This document shows positions 44,693 to 56,157 of a stretch of 64,000 nucleotides of DNA, piece after piece (within the stretch, counting starts at the first letter, position 1; the number at the start of each line of letters is the position of its first letter). The position numbers and the translations under genes are program-made. The DNA is from Azonexus sp. (GTDB lineage: Bacteria; Pseudomonadota; Gammaproteobacteria; Burkholderiales; Rhodocyclaceae). The stretch spans positions 248,001 to 312,000 of the forward strand of contig NZ_JAVBXX010000006.1 in the NCBI RefSeq assembly GCF_030824335.1, read 5' to 3'. The notes below the pieces were generated by a model, which made no database searches, was not told the DNA's origin, and saw nothing but the letters and a program-made list of their open reading frames with translations.

Positions 44693-47600
44693 ATGGAATC
44701 GGCTGTACCTGATCGGCAGGGTTTGTACGACCCCGCCAACGAGCACGACGCCTGTGGCGTGGGCTTCGTTGCCCATGTCAAGGGTCAGAAGAGTCACGGC
44801 ATTATTGAGCAGGGTCTGTTGATCCTGAAAAATATTGATCACCGTGGCGCCGTAGGGGCCGATCCGTTGCAAGGCGATGGCGCCGGTCTGCTGATCCAGA
44901 TTCCGGACCTGTTTTATCGGGAAGAAATGGCGACTCAGGGGGTTGAGTTGCCGCCTGCCGGTGAATATGGCGTTGGGATGGTTTTTCTGCCGCAAGAAGC
45001 CGCATCTCGGCATGCCTGCATGGAAGAAATTGAGCGCTCCATCGTTGCGGAAGGGCAGCGCGTATTGGGCTGGCGTGATGTGCCGGTCAACCGCGAAATG
45101 CCGATGTCTCCGACGGTGCGTGCCAAAGAGCCGGTAATCCGCCAGGTTTTCGTTGGTCGTGGTCCGGACATCTTCGTGACTGATGCGCTTGAACGGAAGC
45201 TTTACATCATCCGTCGTCGCGCCGCAAATGCCATCAAGTCATTGCACCTCAAGCACGGACAAGAATTTTACGTTCCATCATTTTCTGCTCGTACGGTTAA
45301 CTACAAGGGTCTGTTGTTGGCCGATCAGGTTGGCGTTTATTACCTTGACTTGCAGGACAAGCGCACTGTTTCGGCACTGGCGCTGGTGCACCAACGCTTC
45401 TCGACCAATACCTTTCCGACTTGGGACCTGGCGCATCCGTTTCGTTATATCGCCCACAACGGCGAAATCAATACGGTGCGTGGCAACGTTAACTGGTTCA
45501 AGGCCCGTGAACAGGCGATTTCTTCGCCAATCCTCGGCGACGATCTGAAGAAGGTCTGGCCGTTGCATTATCCGGGTCAGTCCGACTCCGCCGCATTCGA
45601 CAACGCGCTCGAACTGCTGGTCATGGGTGGCGGCTACTCGCTCGCTCAGGCAGTCATGCTGATGATCCCTGAAGCCTGGGAAAAGCACTCGACGATGGAC
45701 GAGAATCGTCGTGCCTTCTACGAATACCATGCTGCGATGATGGAACCGTGGGACGGTCCTGCTGCCGTAGCCTTCACCGATGGCCGCCAGATCGGTGCAA
45801 CGCTTGATCGCAACGGCTTGCGTCCGGCTCGCTATTTGGTGACGGATGATGATTTCGTTGTCATGGCTTCCGAATCCGGCGTGTTGCCGATTCCCGAGAA
45901 GAAGATCGTCAAGAAGTGGCGTCTGCAGCCGGGCAAGATGTTCCTGATCGACATGGAACAGGGCAGGATCATCGATGACAAGGAACTCAAGGACTCCCTG
46001 GCTAACTCCAAGCCTTACCGTGAGTGGATCGACAAGATCCGTATCAAGCTGGACGAAGTGCCAGCCGCGATTGAGTCGTGCAATGCAACAAATGCCAGCC
46101 TGCTTGATCGTCAGCAAGCCTTCGGCTTCACCCAGGAAGATATCAAGGTCATCCTGGAGCCGATGGTCCAGAACGGCGAAGAAGCGACCGGTTCGATGGG
46201 GACCGATTCTGCTTTGCCGGTACTGTCGGCGAAAAACAAGACGCTATACGCCTATTTCAAGCAGCTGTTCGCTCAAGTGACCAATCCACCGATCGATCCG
46301 ATCCGTGAGGAATTGGTTATGTCGTTGGTCTCCTTCATTGGTCCGAAACCGAATCTGCTGAATACCAACGATATCAATCCGCCGATCCGTCTCGAGGTTG
46401 CACAGCCTGTGCTGACCTGTGCTGATATGGAAAAGCTGCGCAATATCGACAAATATACGTCGAACAAATTCCGCTCTTTCGAGCTCGATATTTGCTATCC
46501 GGTAGCTTGGGGCAAAGATGGCATCGAAGCACGTCTCGCTTCGTTGGCGGCAGATGCTGAGGATGCGGTACGTTCCGGTGCCAATGTGCTGATCGTTTCT
46601 GATCGCAAGCTGGATGCCGAAAATGTCGCGATTCCGGCATTGCTGGCCACATCGACCATTCATCAACACCTGGTTAAGCAAGGTCTGCGTACCAGCGCGG
46701 GCCTGGTTGTCGAAACCGGTTCTGCGCGTGAAGTGCATCACTTTGCTCTGCTCGGCGGTTTTGGCGCCGAAGCCGTGCATCCATTCTTGGCGCTGGAAAC
46801 GATCCAGTCGTTGGCTAAGGGTGATGCCGAGAAAGCCGAGAAGTACGTCAAGAACTTCATCAAAGCGGTTGGCAAGGGCCTATGCAAGGTTATGTCCAAG
46901 ATGGGCATCTCGACCTACATGTCCTATACCGGAGCGCAGATTTTTGAAGCCATCGGTCTGAAAAAGGACTTCGTCGAAAAGTATTTCACCGGTACGCCGT
47001 CGAACATTGAGGGTATCGGTCTGTTCGAAGTGGCAGAAGAAGCCATTCGCATGCACAAGGAGGCCTTTTCGGCTGATCCGGTGCTCGCCAGCATGCTGGA
47101 TGCCGGTGGCGAATACGCCTTCCGTACGCGTGGCGAAGACCACATGTGGACGCCAGATTCGATTGCCAAGTTGCAGCATGCAACGCGCTCGAACAAGTAT
47201 GAGACTTACAAGGAATACGCCAAGCTGATCAACGATCAGACCAAGCGTCACCTGACGCTGCGTGGTCTGTTCGAGTTTAAGCCGCAGGGCGCTGCGATTG
47301 CGCTGGAAGAAGTCGAGTCGGCCAAGGAAATCGTCAAGCGTTTCGCGACCGGCGCGATGTCGCTCGGTTCCATTTCGACCGAAGCGCATACCACGCTGGC
47401 CGTCGCCATGAACCGTATCGGCGGCAAGTCGAATACCGGTGAAGGCGGTGAAGATGCCAAGCGCTTCCAGCCACTGAAGGCCGGGCAGACGTTGTCGGAA
47501 ATCATTGGCGCGTCGCGCATTGAGCGTGACTATGTATTCCAGGAAGGTGATTCCCTGCGTTCGGCGATCAAACAGGTTGCCTCGGGGCGTTTTGGCGTGA

Positions 47601-49330
47601 CAGCCGAATACCTGGTCAATGCCGACCAGATCCAGATCAAGATGGCGCAAGGTGCCAAACCGGGTGAAGGCGGCCAGTTGCCGGGTGCCAAGGTTTCCGA
47701 GTACATCGGCAAGCTGCGTCACTCAGTGCCGGGCGTGACCCTGATCTCGCCGCCGCCGCATCACGATATTTATTCAATCGAAGATTTGGCGCAGCTGATT
47801 CATGACCTGAAAAACGCCAATTCCACGGCGTCTATTTCAGTCAAGCTGGTCTCGGAAGTCGGTGTTGGCACGGTTGCCGCTGGTGTAGCCAAGGCTAAGG
47901 CAGATCACGTCGTGATCGCGGGTTTTGACGGTGGTACCGGCGCTTCGCCGGTGTCGTCGATCAAGCATGCCGGTACGCCGTGGGAGCTCGGGCTGTCCGA
48001 AACGCAGCAGACGCTGGTGCTGAATCGCCTGCGTTCGCGTATCCGCTTGCAGGTCGATGGTCAGATGAAGACCGGTCGCGATGTCGTCATCGGTGCCTTG
48101 CTTGGTGCCGACGAGTTTGGCTTTGCCACGGCGCCGCTGGTTGTCGAAGGTTGCATCATGATGCGCAAGTGTCATCTGAACACCTGCCCGGTCGGCGTTG
48201 CGACGCAGGATCCCGAGCTGCGCAAGCGCTTCTCCGGTCAACCGGAACACGTGGTCAATTATTTCTTCTTCGTTGCCGAAGAAGTACGCGAAATCATGGC
48301 CCAGTTGGGCATCCGCAAGTTCGACGATCTGGTTGGTCGGGTTGACCTGCTCGATACCCGTCACGGTATCGAACACTGGAAAGCGAAAGGGCTGGATTTT
48401 TCCAAGGTCTTCCATCAGGCGAACGTACCAGCCGATGTGCCGCGTCGTCATACCGAAGGTCAGGATCATGGCCTCGACAAGGCGCTCGACCACAAGCTGA
48501 TCGAGCAGGCCAAGCCGGCCTTGGAAAAGGGCCAGAAGGTCCAGATCGAAACAAAGATCATCAATGTCAATCGCACCTGCGGAACGATGTTGTCGGGTGA
48601 AGTCGCCAAGCGGTATGGCAACGCTGGCTTGCCGGATGACACCATCCACATCAAGTTGACCGGTACAGCAGGCCAAGCTTTCGGTGCCTTCCTGGCGCGA
48701 GGCGTGACGCTGGAACTGACCGGTGAAGGCAACGACTACGTCGGCAAGGGCTTGTCGGGTGGCCGGATCATCATCAAGCCGAGCCCGGATTTCCGTGGTG
48801 ATACGCAGCAAAACATCATCTGTGGCAACACCGTGATGTATGGTGCGACGGATGGCGAATCCTTCTTTGCCGGGGTCGGTGGCGAACGCTTCTGTGTGCG
48901 CAATTCCGGCGGTACAGCGGTGGTCGAAGGTGTTGGCGATCACGGTTGCGAATACATGACCGGCGGCACCGTGGTCGTGCTCGGCATGACCGGGCGGAAC
49001 TTCGCTGCCGGCATGTCGGGGGGTATTGCCTACGTGCTGGACGAGGATGGCAGCTTCAAGCATCGCTGCAATCTTGCCCAAGTGGCACTGGAAAAGGTTG
49101 TCTTGGCCAACCGTCATGTGGCTGGGGAGCCATTGCATTGCGGTGAGGCTGACGAAACCCAATTGCGCGAATTGATTACCCGGCATGTCGAGTACACCGG
49201 CAGTGAAACTGCCAAGCGAGTTCTTGCCGATTGGGATGCTTATCGCGAGAAATTTGTCAAAGTCTATCCGCACGAATACAAGCGCGCCTTGACCGAAATG
49301 GCCGCTGCTGCACGGAAGGAGGCCGCATAA
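44693..49330 (+). CDS. gltB: glutamate synthase (NADPH) large subunit
   Basis: 1545 residues. The N-terminal class II amidotransferase has its nucleophile in [12 protein letters not shown] after a short propeptide. The central and FMN-binding synthase domains follow ([26 protein letters not shown]), the 3Fe-4S cysteines lie in [15 protein letters not shown], and the C-terminal GXGXG helix domain ends the chain. It makes two glutamates from glutamine and 2-oxoglutarate. The ATG at 44693, with GAAGGA ahead, is preferred to the earlier in-frame codon at 44651. Confidence 0.96.
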   Translation: MESAVPDRQGLYDPANEHDACGVGFVAHVKGQKSHGIIEQGLLILKNIDHRGAVGADPLQGDGAGLLIQIPDLFYREEMATQGVELPPAGEYGVGMVFLPQEAASRHACMEEIERSIVAEGQRVLGWRDVPVNREMPMSPTVRAKEPVIRQVFVGRGPDIFVTDALERKLYIIRRRAANAIKSLHLKHGQEFYVPSFSARTVNYKGLLLADQVGVYYLDLQDKRTVSALALVHQRFSTNTFPTWDLAHPFRYIAHNGEINTVRGNVNWFKAREQAISSPILGDDLKKVWPLHYPGQSDSAAFDNALELLVMGGGYSLAQAVMLMIPEAWEKHSTMDENRRAFYEYHAAMMEPWDGPAAVAFTDGRQIGATLDRNGLRPARYLVTDDDFVVMASESGVLPIPEKKIVKKWRLQPGKMFLIDMEQGRIIDDKELKDSLANSKPYREWIDKIRIKLDEVPAAIESCNATNASLLDRQQAFGFTQEDIKVILEPMVQNGEEATGSMGTDSALPVLSAKNKTLYAYFKQLFAQVTNPPIDPIREELVMSLVSFIGPKPNLLNTNDINPPIRLEVAQPVLTCADMEKLRNIDKYTSNKFRSFELDICYPVAWGKDGIEARLASLAADAEDAVRSGANVLIVSDRKLDAENVAIPALLATSTIHQHLVKQGLRTSAGLVVETGSAREVHHFALLGGFGAEAVHPFLALETIQSLAKGDAEKAEKYVKNFIKAVGKGLCKVMSKMGISTYMSYTGAQIFEAIGLKKDFVEKYFTGTPSNIEGIGLFEVAEEAIRMHKEAFSADPVLASMLDAGGEYAFRTRGEDHMWTPDSIAKLQHATRSNKYETYKEYAKLINDQTKRHLTLRGLFEFKPQGAAIALEEVESAKEIVKRFATGAMSLGSISTEAHTTLAVAMNRIGGKSNTGEGGEDAKRFQPLKAGQTLSEIIGASRIERDYVFQEGDSLRSAIKQVASGRFGVTAEYLVNADQIQIKMAQGAKPGEGGQLPGAKVSEYIGKLRHSVPGVTLISPPPHHDIYSIEDLAQLIHDLKNANSTASISVKLVSEVGVGTVAAGVAKAKADHVVIAGFDGGTGASPVSSIKHAGTPWELGLSETQQTLVLNRLRSRIRLQVDGQMKTGRDVVIGALLGADEFGFATAPLVVEGCIMMRKCHLNTCPVGVATQDPELRKRFSGQPEHVVNYFFFVAEEVREIMAQLGIRKFDDLVGRVDLLDTRHGIEHWKAKGLDFSKVFHQANVPADVPRRHTEGQDHGLDKALDHKLIEQAKPALEKGQKVQIETKIINVNRTCGTMLSGEVAKRYGNAGLPDDTIHIKLTGTAGQAFGAFLARGVTLELTGEGNDYVGKGLSGGRIIIKPSPDFRGDTQQNIICGNTVMYGATDGESFFAGVGGERFCVRNSGGTAVVEGVGDHGCEYMTGGTVVVLGMTGRNFAAGMSGGIAYVLDEDGSFKHRCNLAQVALEKVVLANRHVAGEPLHCGEADETQLRELITRHVEYTGSETAKRVLADWDAYREKFVKVYPHEYKRALTEMAAAARKEAA

Positions 49331-50799
49331 TGGGCAAGCCGACTGGTTTCATGGAGTTCGAACGTCTCGAAGAGGCTTACGAACCGGTTGAGAAGCGTCT
49401 GACGCACTACAAGGAGTTCGTCCAGACCTTGTCCGACGACGCTGCCAAGACACAGGGCGCGCGCTGCATGGATTGCGGCATTCCGTTCTGCAACAACGGT
49501 TGCCCGGTGAACAACATCATTCCGGACTGGAATGATCTGGTTTACAAGGGCAACTGGAAGCAGGCGCTGGATGTCCTGCACTCGACCAACAACTTCCCGG
49601 ATTTCACCGGCCGCATCTGCCCGGCCCCCTGCGAAGCTGCCTGTACGCTGGGCATCAATGCAGCGCCGGTCGGTATCAAGTCGATTGAGCATTTCATCAT
49701 CGACAAGGGCTGGGAGATGGGCTGGGTCGTGCCGCAACCGGCCAAGACCAAGACCGGCAAGAAGGTTGCCATCGTCGGCTCCGGCCCCGCAGGCATGGCT
49801 GCGGCACAGCAGCTGGCACGCGTCGGGCACGCCGTTACGGTGTTCGAGAAGAGCAGCCGGGTGGGCGGTCTGCTCGGCTTTGGCATTCCCGACTTCAAGC
49901 TGAACAAGTCGGTGATCGACCGTCGTGTGGCGCAGATGGAAGCCGAAGGCGTGGTCTTCCGCACCAAGGTCATCGTCGGTGACAGGAATCTCCCGGCCGG
50001 CATCAACAACGATGCGACCGAGACCATTTCTGCCGAACAGCTGAAGAAGGATTTCGATGCTGTCATCCTTGCCGCCGGTTCGGAAGTTCCGCGCGATCTG
50101 CCGGTCCCGGGGCGTGAATACAAGGGTGTCTATGCTGCTCTGGAATTCCTCATTCAGCAGAGCAAGGAAGTCCAGCAGGGCGTCAAGAATCCGATCAGCG
50201 TCAAGGGCAAGCACGTCATCGTCATCGGTGGCGGCGATACCGGTTCCGATTGCGTCGGCACCAGCTACCGTCACGGCGCGGCCTCGGTGACCCAGTTCGA
50301 ACTGATGCCGGCACCGCCGGAGCAGGAAAACAAGGCGCTGACCTGGCCGTACTGGCCACTGAAAATGCGTACTTCGTCTTCCCACAAGGAGGGTGCGACG
50401 GTGCGTGAATTCGCCGTGGCGACCAAGGCTTTCGTCGAGGACGGCCAGGGTAATGTCAAGGCGCTGAAGGGCGTGCGCGTCGAATGGAAGGACGGCAAGA
50501 TGAGCGAAGTCGCCGGTTCCGAATTCGAACTGCCGTGCGATGCTGCCTTCCTGGCAATGGGCTTCGTCAATCCGGTCGGCAGCCTGCTCGATGCCTTCGG
50601 CGTTGACAAGGATGCCCGTCAGAATGCCAAGGCGACGACCGATGGCGAAGGCTGCTACCGCACCAGCGTCGACGGTGTTTTTGCTGCCGGCGACGTGCGT
50701 CGTGGCCAGTCGCTGGTTGTCTGGGCGATCCGCGAGGGACGTCAGGCTGCCCGCGAAGTGGATATTTTCCTGATGGGTAATAGCACCCTGCCACGCTGA
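49330..50799 (+). CDS. gltD: glutamate synthase (NADPH) small subunit
   Basis: 489 residues. N-terminal Fe-S cysteines are in [17 protein letters not shown] and [12 protein letters not shown], then the FAD-binding [14 protein letters not shown] and the NADPH-binding [13 protein letters not shown]. It passes electrons from NADPH to GltB. The ATG shares its A with the gltB stop (TAATG), so the two subunits are coupled. Confidence 0.96.
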   Translation: MGKPTGFMEFERLEEAYEPVEKRLTHYKEFVQTLSDDAAKTQGARCMDCGIPFCNNGCPVNNIIPDWNDLVYKGNWKQALDVLHSTNNFPDFTGRICPAPCEAACTLGINAAPVGIKSIEHFIIDKGWEMGWVVPQPAKTKTGKKVAIVGSGPAGMAAAQQLARVGHAVTVFEKSSRVGGLLGFGIPDFKLNKSVIDRRVAQMEAEGVVFRTKVIVGDRNLPAGINNDATETISAEQLKKDFDAVILAAGSEVPRDLPVPGREYKGVYAALEFLIQQSKEVQQGVKNPISVKGKHVIVIGGGDTGSDCVGTSYRHGAASVTQFELMPAPPEQENKALTWPYWPLKMRTSSSHKEGATVREFAVATKAFVEDGQGNVKALKGVRVEWKDGKMSEVAGSEFELPCDAAFLAMGFVNPVGSLLDAFGVDKDARQNAKATTDGEGCYRTSVDGVFAAGDVRRGQSLVVWAIREGRQAAREVDIFLMGNSTLPR

Positions 50800-50816
50800 A
50801 CGTTTTGTACGATACC

Positions 50817-50852
50817 AAAAACCCCGCCGGTTCAGACCCGCGGGGTTTTTGT
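50817..50852 (+). terminator. intrinsic terminator after gltD
   Basis: AAAAACCCCGC / GCGGGGTTTTT with a 12-base loop and a T-run; symmetrical A- and T-tracts make it bidirectional. Confidence 0.92.
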
Positions 50853-50889
50853 TTATGTAAAAATGCTACTTCGTTACAAGGGGACCACA

Positions 50890-51633
50890 ATGTCGAATGA
50901 GCTTCAAACTGCTTTTCAAATTACAGCACCGAACGGAGTGCTGGACGTTCATATGCTGCTCATCTTGCTGATAATGATTCTGGCCGGCGTTCTGGGCGGA
51001 GCCGCAAATTATTTTCTGGCAGATCGGGCGGCAGAGCGTTCAACTGGCCCAGTTCGACGTGATTGGGTCAAATACCCGATTTTTGGGGTAGTGGCGGCGT
51101 TGACCGTACCATTGTTCCTCAACATGATTTCCAGCACCTTGCTCGAAGGCGCTCGCACCAAGCCGGTTGACTTTTTTACCTTCGCCGGGTTTTGCCTGAT
51201 CTACGTGATTGCATCGCGCCGATTGTTTGAAAATCTGGTACAGCGACTCTTGAGACAGGTCGAGCAAGTCAGGCACGAAGTGGTCCAGATCAAGCAGAAA
51301 CACGATGAAATGCCGCCAACCCTGTCCAGGGTGGAGCCGGAAGCAAGCAAGCCCGCTGAGCCTGATCCACGCGATGTGCTTTCGTACAATGATGTAGAGA
51401 TATTGCGTGCCCTGGCTGCTGAGCCATTTGTATATGGAAATCTGGCGGCAATTTGCGATGCGACCGATTTGCAGCGTGACTTCGTCAGTCAGCGTCTGAA
51501 TGTCATGAAGTCCCTAGGGATTATTGAAACTCGTATTAATGACAAGAATGTTCTGCATTGGTCTGTATCCGCGCGTGGTAAAGCCGTGCTGGACGACGTG
51601 GTTGGCGCCCAATCAGAGAAGAAAGCTCAGTAA
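50890..51633 (+). CDS. three-helix membrane protein with C-terminal winged helix
   Basis: 247 residues. Three transmembrane segments (about 21-43, 62-80 and 93-108), then a coiled coil (about 110-140, [19 protein letters not shown]), a linker rich in Pro/Glu, and a winged-helix-like domain (about 165-235, [20 protein letters not shown] to [11 protein letters not shown]). The layout recalls the families described as YEATS-associated three-TM proteins, but that is tentative. A membrane-tethered regulator is possible. AAGGGGA lies eight bases before the ATG. It is four bases ahead of glmU and probably shares its transcript. Confidence 0.7.
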   Translation: MSNELQTAFQITAPNGVLDVHMLLILLIMILAGVLGGAANYFLADRAAERSTGPVRRDWVKYPIFGVVAALTVPLFLNMISSTLLEGARTKPVDFFTFAGFCLIYVIASRRLFENLVQRLLRQVEQVRHEVVQIKQKHDEMPPTLSRVEPEASKPAEPDPRDVLSYNDVEILRALAAEPFVYGNLAAICDATDLQRDFVSQRLNVMKSLGIIETRINDKNVLHWSVSARGKAVLDDVVGAQSEKKAQ

Positions 51634-51637
51634 AGTC

Positions 51638-52996
51638 ATGAACATAATTATTTTGGCGGCCGGTCAAGGCAAACGGATGTACTCCAACTTGCCGAAGGTG
51701 TTGCATCCATTGGCAGGCAAGTCACTGGCCGCACATATCATTGATACAGCACGATCTCTGGCTCCGGGCAAAATGATTGTCGTGTCTGGCCATGGCGGTG
51801 AAGTTGTGCGGACATCGCTAAGTGCACCTGATATTTGCTGGGCAGAGCAGGCACAGCAACTTGGAACGGGGCATGCCGTGGCGCAAGCCATGCCGATGTT
51901 GGGCGCTGGGGGGCAAACACTAGTGCTTTATGGCGATGTGCCGCTCACCAGGCCAGAGACACTTGAACGTCTGCTGCAGGTCGCTGCCGATGGTTTGGGG
52001 ATTCTTACGGTCAATATGAATAATCCTTCGGGATATGGCCGTATCGTGCGTAATGCCAAGGGCGAGGTTGAGCGGATTGTTGAAGAGAAGGATGCAAATG
52101 CTGCTCAAAAAACAATCTGTGAGGTCAATACTGGCATCATGGCAATTCCGACAGCACACTTGGCCCGATGGCTGGGACAATTAAAAAATGACAATGCGCA
52201 AGGCGAGTACTATTTGACAGATATTGTTGCACTGGCGGTGGCTGAAGGAGTCACCATCAGAACTGCGCAGCCGAATAATGAATGGGAAGTGCTCGGTGTT
52301 AATAGCAAAGTGCAACTGGCTGAGCTTGAGCGTCAGCATCAGCGGAATTTGGCAGAGGGGCTTTTGCATGCCGGAGTACGTCTGGCTGACCCTGCGCGTA
52401 TCGATGTTCGTGGACGATTGACTTGCGGGCGAGATGTCAGCATCGATGTCGGTTGCGTCTTTGAGGGAATGAACGAACTGGCGGATGCCGTAGAAATTGG
52501 TCCCTACTGTGTTTTGAAGAACGTCAGGGTCGGTCCGGGGACCAGGATCGCGGCTTATTGCCATATCGAGGAAGCCAGTATTGGTCCTGATGGCGTTATT
52601 GGTCCGTATGCCCGTCTGCGTCCAGGTGCTGAACTCGGTGCCGAAGTGCATATTGGTAACTTTGTTGAAGTCAAGAAAAGCCGGATCGGCGATAAATCGA
52701 AGGCCAATCACCTCGCATACATCGGTGATGCCGAGATCGGGCAGCGAGTCAATGTCGGGGCCGGTACCATCACTTGCAACTACGATGGGGCAAACAAATT
52801 CAAGACCATTATCGAGGACGATGTCTTCATCGGCTCCGATACGCAACTGGTGGCTCCAGTAATAGTCGGTCGTGGTGCTACGCTTGGTGCAGGAACGACG
52901 TTGACCAAAAATGCACCGCCGGACGCGTTGACCGTATCACGGGCGAAACAAGTAACCGTAAGCAACTGGCAGCGCCCAGTAAAAGCGACGAAATAA
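51638..52996 (+). CDS. glmU: bifunctional UDP-GlcNAc pyrophosphorylase / GlcN-1-P acetyltransferase
   Basis: 452 residues. The uridylyltransferase half starts [13 protein letters not shown] and includes YGDVPLTRP; the acetyltransferase half is a left-handed beta helix of hexapeptide repeats ([20 protein letters not shown]) ending in VSRAKQVT. It makes UDP-GlcNAc for peptidoglycan and LPS. The ATG at 51638 fits the family; the frame from 51524 would overlap the previous gene. Confidence 0.95.
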   Translation: MNIIILAAGQGKRMYSNLPKVLHPLAGKSLAAHIIDTARSLAPGKMIVVSGHGGEVVRTSLSAPDICWAEQAQQLGTGHAVAQAMPMLGAGGQTLVLYGDVPLTRPETLERLLQVAADGLGILTVNMNNPSGYGRIVRNAKGEVERIVEEKDANAAQKTICEVNTGIMAIPTAHLARWLGQLKNDNAQGEYYLTDIVALAVAEGVTIRTAQPNNEWEVLGVNSKVQLAELERQHQRNLAEGLLHAGVRLADPARIDVRGRLTCGRDVSIDVGCVFEGMNELADAVEIGPYCVLKNVRVGPGTRIAAYCHIEEASIGPDGVIGPYARLRPGAELGAEVHIGNFVEVKKSRIGDKSKANHLAYIGDAEIGQRVNVGAGTITCNYDGANKFKTIIEDDVFIGSDTQLVAPVIVGRGATLGAGTTLTKNAPPDALTVSRAKQVTVSNWQRPVKATK

Positions 52997-53310
52997 TGGA
53001 CATCTGGTTCACGCTGTTCGTCATGTTGGCAGCGCTTCTCGTTGCGGTTGGAGGGGCTTTGTTGCTGGTTAGTTACCTGCAGTTATTGCCTGCTTCCTTT
53101 GAGCACGGGTGGCGTAGCTTTGCGCTGGCTTTGGTATTGCCTGTTCTGGGGCCTTGGCTGTTTGCACGCAGCCAAAAACCCAAGTATTCACGGGTCGAAA
53201 TTCAGTTGATTGCCGGTTTCGTGATGGTGCTGGTGGTCGTTGTCATGCTGCTTCTGTTCGGCCCTTATTTTGTTGAACGACTCATCGCGACAATAAAAAT
53301 CAGCGCTTGA
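52996..53310 (+). CDS. small membrane protein of unknown function
   Basis: 104 residues with three hydrophobic segments (about 5-30, 41-56 and 70-92: FVMLAALLVAVGGALLLVSY and GFVMVLVVVVMLLLFGPY). No family recognised. The ATG shares its A with the glmU stop (TAATG), so it is coupled to glmU and belongs to the same operon. No charged active-site pattern is evident. Confidence 0.68.
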   Translation: MDIWFTLFVMLAALLVAVGGALLLVSYLQLLPASFEHGWRSFALALVLPVLGPWLFARSQKPKYSRVEIQLIAGFVMVLVVVVMLLLFGPYFVERLIATIKISA

Positions 53311-53338
53311 GTATCTTGCTCGGTGGTCTTCGCAAAGC

Positions 53339-53368
53339 TTGAGTCAGTAATCCGCTGAGCGGTATATA
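53339..53368 (+). promoter_or_regulatory. candidate promoter of the minor pilin cluster
   Basis: TTGAGT, 18-base spacer, TATATA, about 80 bases before pilE. No sigma-54 GG-N10-GC site was found there. Confidence 0.45.
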
Positions 53369-53450
53369 TGCGCCGTACATCGGCTGCACATTGATTTTTT
53401 AAAGCCCCAGAACGATCCTACAAACAGAAATCTTGAGAAAGAAACAAGCC

Positions 53451-53882
53451 ATGTATCACCATCCGCCTGCTAGTTCACGATCCATGCACGGGTTCAGCCT
53501 GATTGAGTTAATGCTCGTAGTGGCAGTCATAGGCATTTTGTTGTCAATTGCCGTGCCGGGTTATATGGATCATGTTCGGCGTTCCAGAGCGGTAGAGGCA
53601 GTCTCTCAACTCTCGACATGGGGAAGTCGAATGGAGCAGTCTTATCTGGACAACCGGAACTATGGTGATGGCGGATGCCGAATTGCCACACCAGTTGCTC
53701 AACATTACACGCTGTCTTGTGCGCTGACCAATGGTGGACAGGGTTTTACATTAACCGCAACCGCACAAATCAACAGCGAAGGTACTTATACCTTGAGCGA
53801 GGGGAATCAGAAGTCGACCACGCAGTTCAAGGGGGCTAGTGCCAGCAAAGCCTGCTGGTTGATCAAAGGACAGGAATGTTAA
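53451..53882 (+). CDS. pilE: type IV pilin-like protein PilE
   Basis: 143 residues. A short leader ends in HG, and the prepilin peptidase site is HG/FSLIELMLVV with the conserved Glu at +5, followed by the hydrophobic helix. The C-terminal domain has cysteines at about 85, 101, 136 and 143 (the last two in ACWLIKGQEC), compatible with a pilin disulfide loop. It is a minor pilin by its place at the head of fimT-pilVWX-pilY1; the more usual order has pilE last. The TTG at 53433 is an alternative start. Confidence 0.88.
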   Translation: MYHHPPASSRSMHGFSLIELMLVVAVIGILLSIAVPGYMDHVRRSRAVEAVSQLSTWGSRMEQSYLDNRNYGDGGCRIATPVAQHYTLSCALTNGGQGFTLTATAQINSEGTYTLSEGNQKSTTQFKGASASKACWLIKGQEC

Positions 53883-54538
53883 TGAAATCTTCCGCTCAGC
53901 GAGGGTTTTCGTTAGTTGAAATCATGGTGGTCGTGGCCATTATGGCGATTATCCTGAGTGTCGCTGCACCGAGTCTTGCCAAGTATCTGAATGGTCTCAG
54001 TGTTAGATCTGCCGCTGAGAGTGTTTTGAATGGCTTGCAGGTTGCTCGCGGTGAAGCCATCCGAAGCAACAACACGGTCATTCTTCAAATCGTTGATTCA
54101 CTTGAAAACTCTTGCGCAGAGACTGCCCAGGGAAAACATTGGGTTGTAAGTCACTGTCCTGCGGCTGGTGCATGCGGTGGCGCAATCGACAAACAGGCAG
54201 TTCCGCCGGTGAACTGTAACGATAGTGATCCCGTGATATTGGCCAAAGGGTCGTTTGAAGCTGGTGATCGGGTTGAAGTTGATCTCGGAGGAAGTGCAGC
54301 ATTGTGTTATTCAGCCCTCGGTCGAGTCAGTGCAAATGCATCAAATTGTCCGGCTGGTACGATTGATCCGTCCGGATCAGGGGGTGGAAGCTTCGCAATC
54401 AATGTCAGGCATACCGACGAGGCTTGTATGGCTGATGGCGGGAGTGTGCGCTGTTTGCGTATTGCCGTTGGAACAGCTGGTCAGGCAAAGCTGTGTGATC
54501 CCTCAATCACAAGCTCAGATGATCCCAGGGGGTGCTGA
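53876..54538 (+). CDS. fimT: minor pseudopilin FimT/GspH family
   Basis: 220 residues. Prepilin site QRG/FSLVEIMVVVAIM with Glu at +5, then the GspH-like region (SAAESVLNGLQVARGEAIRS). The C-terminal part is Cys-rich (CPAAGACGG, CPAGT, CMADGGSVRC), longer than many FimT proteins. FimT can bind DNA in some competence systems; here only the family is certain. Overlaps the pilE end. Confidence 0.88.
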   Translation: MLMKSSAQRGFSLVEIMVVVAIMAIILSVAAPSLAKYLNGLSVRSAAESVLNGLQVARGEAIRSNNTVILQIVDSLENSCAETAQGKHWVVSHCPAAGACGGAIDKQAVPPVNCNDSDPVILAKGSFEAGDRVEVDLGGSAALCYSALGRVSANASNCPAGTIDPSGSGGGSFAINVRHTDEACMADGGSVRCLRIAVGTAGQAKLCDPSITSSDDPRGC

Positions 54539-54539
54539 A

Positions 54540-54971
54540 ATGCTGACATCCAAACATCCACTCGCTCAAAGAGGGGGGGCGCAACAGGGCATGGTGCTGC
54601 TTGAAGCGCTCATCGCAGTCCTGATTTTTTCACTGGGCCTGCTGGGACTGGCAGGAGGTCAGGCCAGTGCGATCAAGGCACAGGGAGAGGCAAAGGCACG
54701 TGCAGATGCAGCATTTGTTGCAAACCAGATTGTTGGAGATTTATGGGCTGTAGCGCCAAATGAGTTGGGTGGTTGTGCAGGAACCTACGCAGCCGGGGAT
54801 GTGGGATGTAATGGCGCGGCTTGGGGGGATCGGATAGCGCAGAGCTTGCCCGGTGGTCAGGCTGTCATTGAAATAAACAACACGCAAGCCACAGTTACTT
54901 TGACGTGGCGCAGCCCCGGGATTGAAGAGGAGCATCAATATGTGCATGTGGCAGCCGTCGCGAGAAACTGA
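54540..54971 (+). CDS. pilV: type IV pilus modification protein PilV
   Basis: 143 residues. Prepilin site QQG/MVLLEALIAVLIFSLG with Glu at +5 and GLLGLAGGQASAIK after it, typical of PilV. Two cysteines (GGCAGTY, DVGCNGA) may pair. Part of the minor-pilin initiation complex. Confidence 0.88.
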   Translation: MLTSKHPLAQRGGAQQGMVLLEALIAVLIFSLGLLGLAGGQASAIKAQGEAKARADAAFVANQIVGDLWAVAPNELGGCAGTYAAGDVGCNGAAWGDRIAQSLPGGQAVIEINNTQATVTLTWRSPGIEEEHQYVHVAAVARN

Positions 54972-54972
54972 A

Positions 54973-56157
54973 ATGCGAAATTCAATGCGCGAACGGGGTA
55001 TGTCGTTAGTGGAAATGATGGTTGCGGTGGTCATTGGCATGCTGACCATATTGGCCGTAACGCAATCGATGTATTTCTTCGAAACGATGCGTAGAGGAAC
55101 AACGACAGGTGCCGATGCGCAATCCAATGCAGCCTTCTCTGTCTACATGATGGAACGTGATCTACGAATGGCCGGGTATGGTGTTTTTGCAAACCATGCC
55201 GGACTTATCGATAACTGCATTGGTGGCACGGTTTTGGGCTACAACAGTGAGAGAACACCGACCGATATTACATTTGCTGTTGATGATGTCCCATTTTTCC
55301 CCGTATCAATTAATCCTCCGGGTATCCCGGCAGGAGATCCGAATACCGATGTTGTTGGCGTTGCCTTCGGCTCCAGTGATATTGGCGTTTCTGCAGAAGG
55401 AACCTTGCTTGGCACTGACAATGGTGCCGGCAATATTACGGTTGGCAACACGGGGGGGGTCAGTGCTGGCGATCTCGTTTTAGCTGTGCCGACAGGTGCG
55501 GGTACTTCGTGCAGCATTTATGAAATTACCGATGGTCCAGGAGCGGTTGCTTGCAACGGTTCCGGAACTGCGGCTTCCCTTGTGTATGGGGATGCTGCCT
55601 ATCCAAGTCGCCGGGCGAGTTGCGCCAATGTGACGCCCACGCGGAACAAACCGGGAGGATTCGGCGTAGCAACAGCGAACTACACAAATGGCCGCCTATT
55701 CAATCTCGGACATAGAAATGGGTTGAGTCATGTTTATTACGCAGTGCGTGGTGGTCGCTTGGTTCGTTGCAATCATCAGTTGAATAACTGCGCAGGCAAT
55801 GAGAACGATACGCTTGTATGGGAACCCGTCAGTGATGGTGTTGTCATGTTGCGTGCCGAGTTTGGTATTGCCAGCGGAGGACAGAATAGTGCAGTAGATA
55901 CTTGGCGCACGGAAATATGTGATGCCGGTGGCTGCACTCCATCGCAAGATGACTGGACAAATTTGCGAGTCATTCGAATTGCAGTCGTTGCGCGTTCCCA
56001 GCAATCCGGCGCGGCGGATACGACAACGACGGTGCCTCAATGGAACGGACAAACGGCAATAACGCTGGACGGTGTTGATAACTGGCAGCGCTACCGCTAT
56101 AGCACGACAGAGGTTGTCATTCCTCTTAGAAATATTGTCTGGGGGATGTCGTCATGA
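54973..56157 (+). CDS. pilW: type IV pilus minor pilin PilW
   Basis: 394 residues. Prepilin site ERG/MSLVEMMVAVVIGM with Glu at +5, then DAQSNAAFSVYMMERDLRMAG, the conserved PilW segment. The large C-terminal domain has several cysteines. The start at 54973 follows the pilV stop by one base; PilW helps prime pilus assembly with PilX and PilY1. Confidence 0.88.
   Translation: MRNSMRERGMSLVEMMVAVVIGMLTILAVTQSMYFFETMRRGTTTGADAQSNAAFSVYMMERDLRMAGYGVFANHAGLIDNCIGGTVLGYNSERTPTDITFAVDDVPFFPVSINPPGIPAGDPNTDVVGVAFGSSDIGVSAEGTLLGTDNGAGNITVGNTGGVSAGDLVLAVPTGAGTSCSIYEITDGPGAVACNGSGTAASLVYGDAAYPSRRASCANVTPTRNKPGGFGVATANYTNGRLFNLGHRNGLSHVYYAVRGGRLVRCNHQLNNCAGNENDTLVWEPVSDGVVMLRAEFGIASGGQNSAVDTWRTEICDAGGCTPSQDDWTNLRVIRIAVVARSQQSGAADTTTTVPQWNGQTAITLDGVDNWQRYRYSTTEVVIPLRNIVWGMSS

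Noticed and set aside
47837..49273. A 478-residue leftward frame opposite gltB
   Set aside because: It is the antisense of a conserved part of glutamate synthase and has no recognisable motifs.
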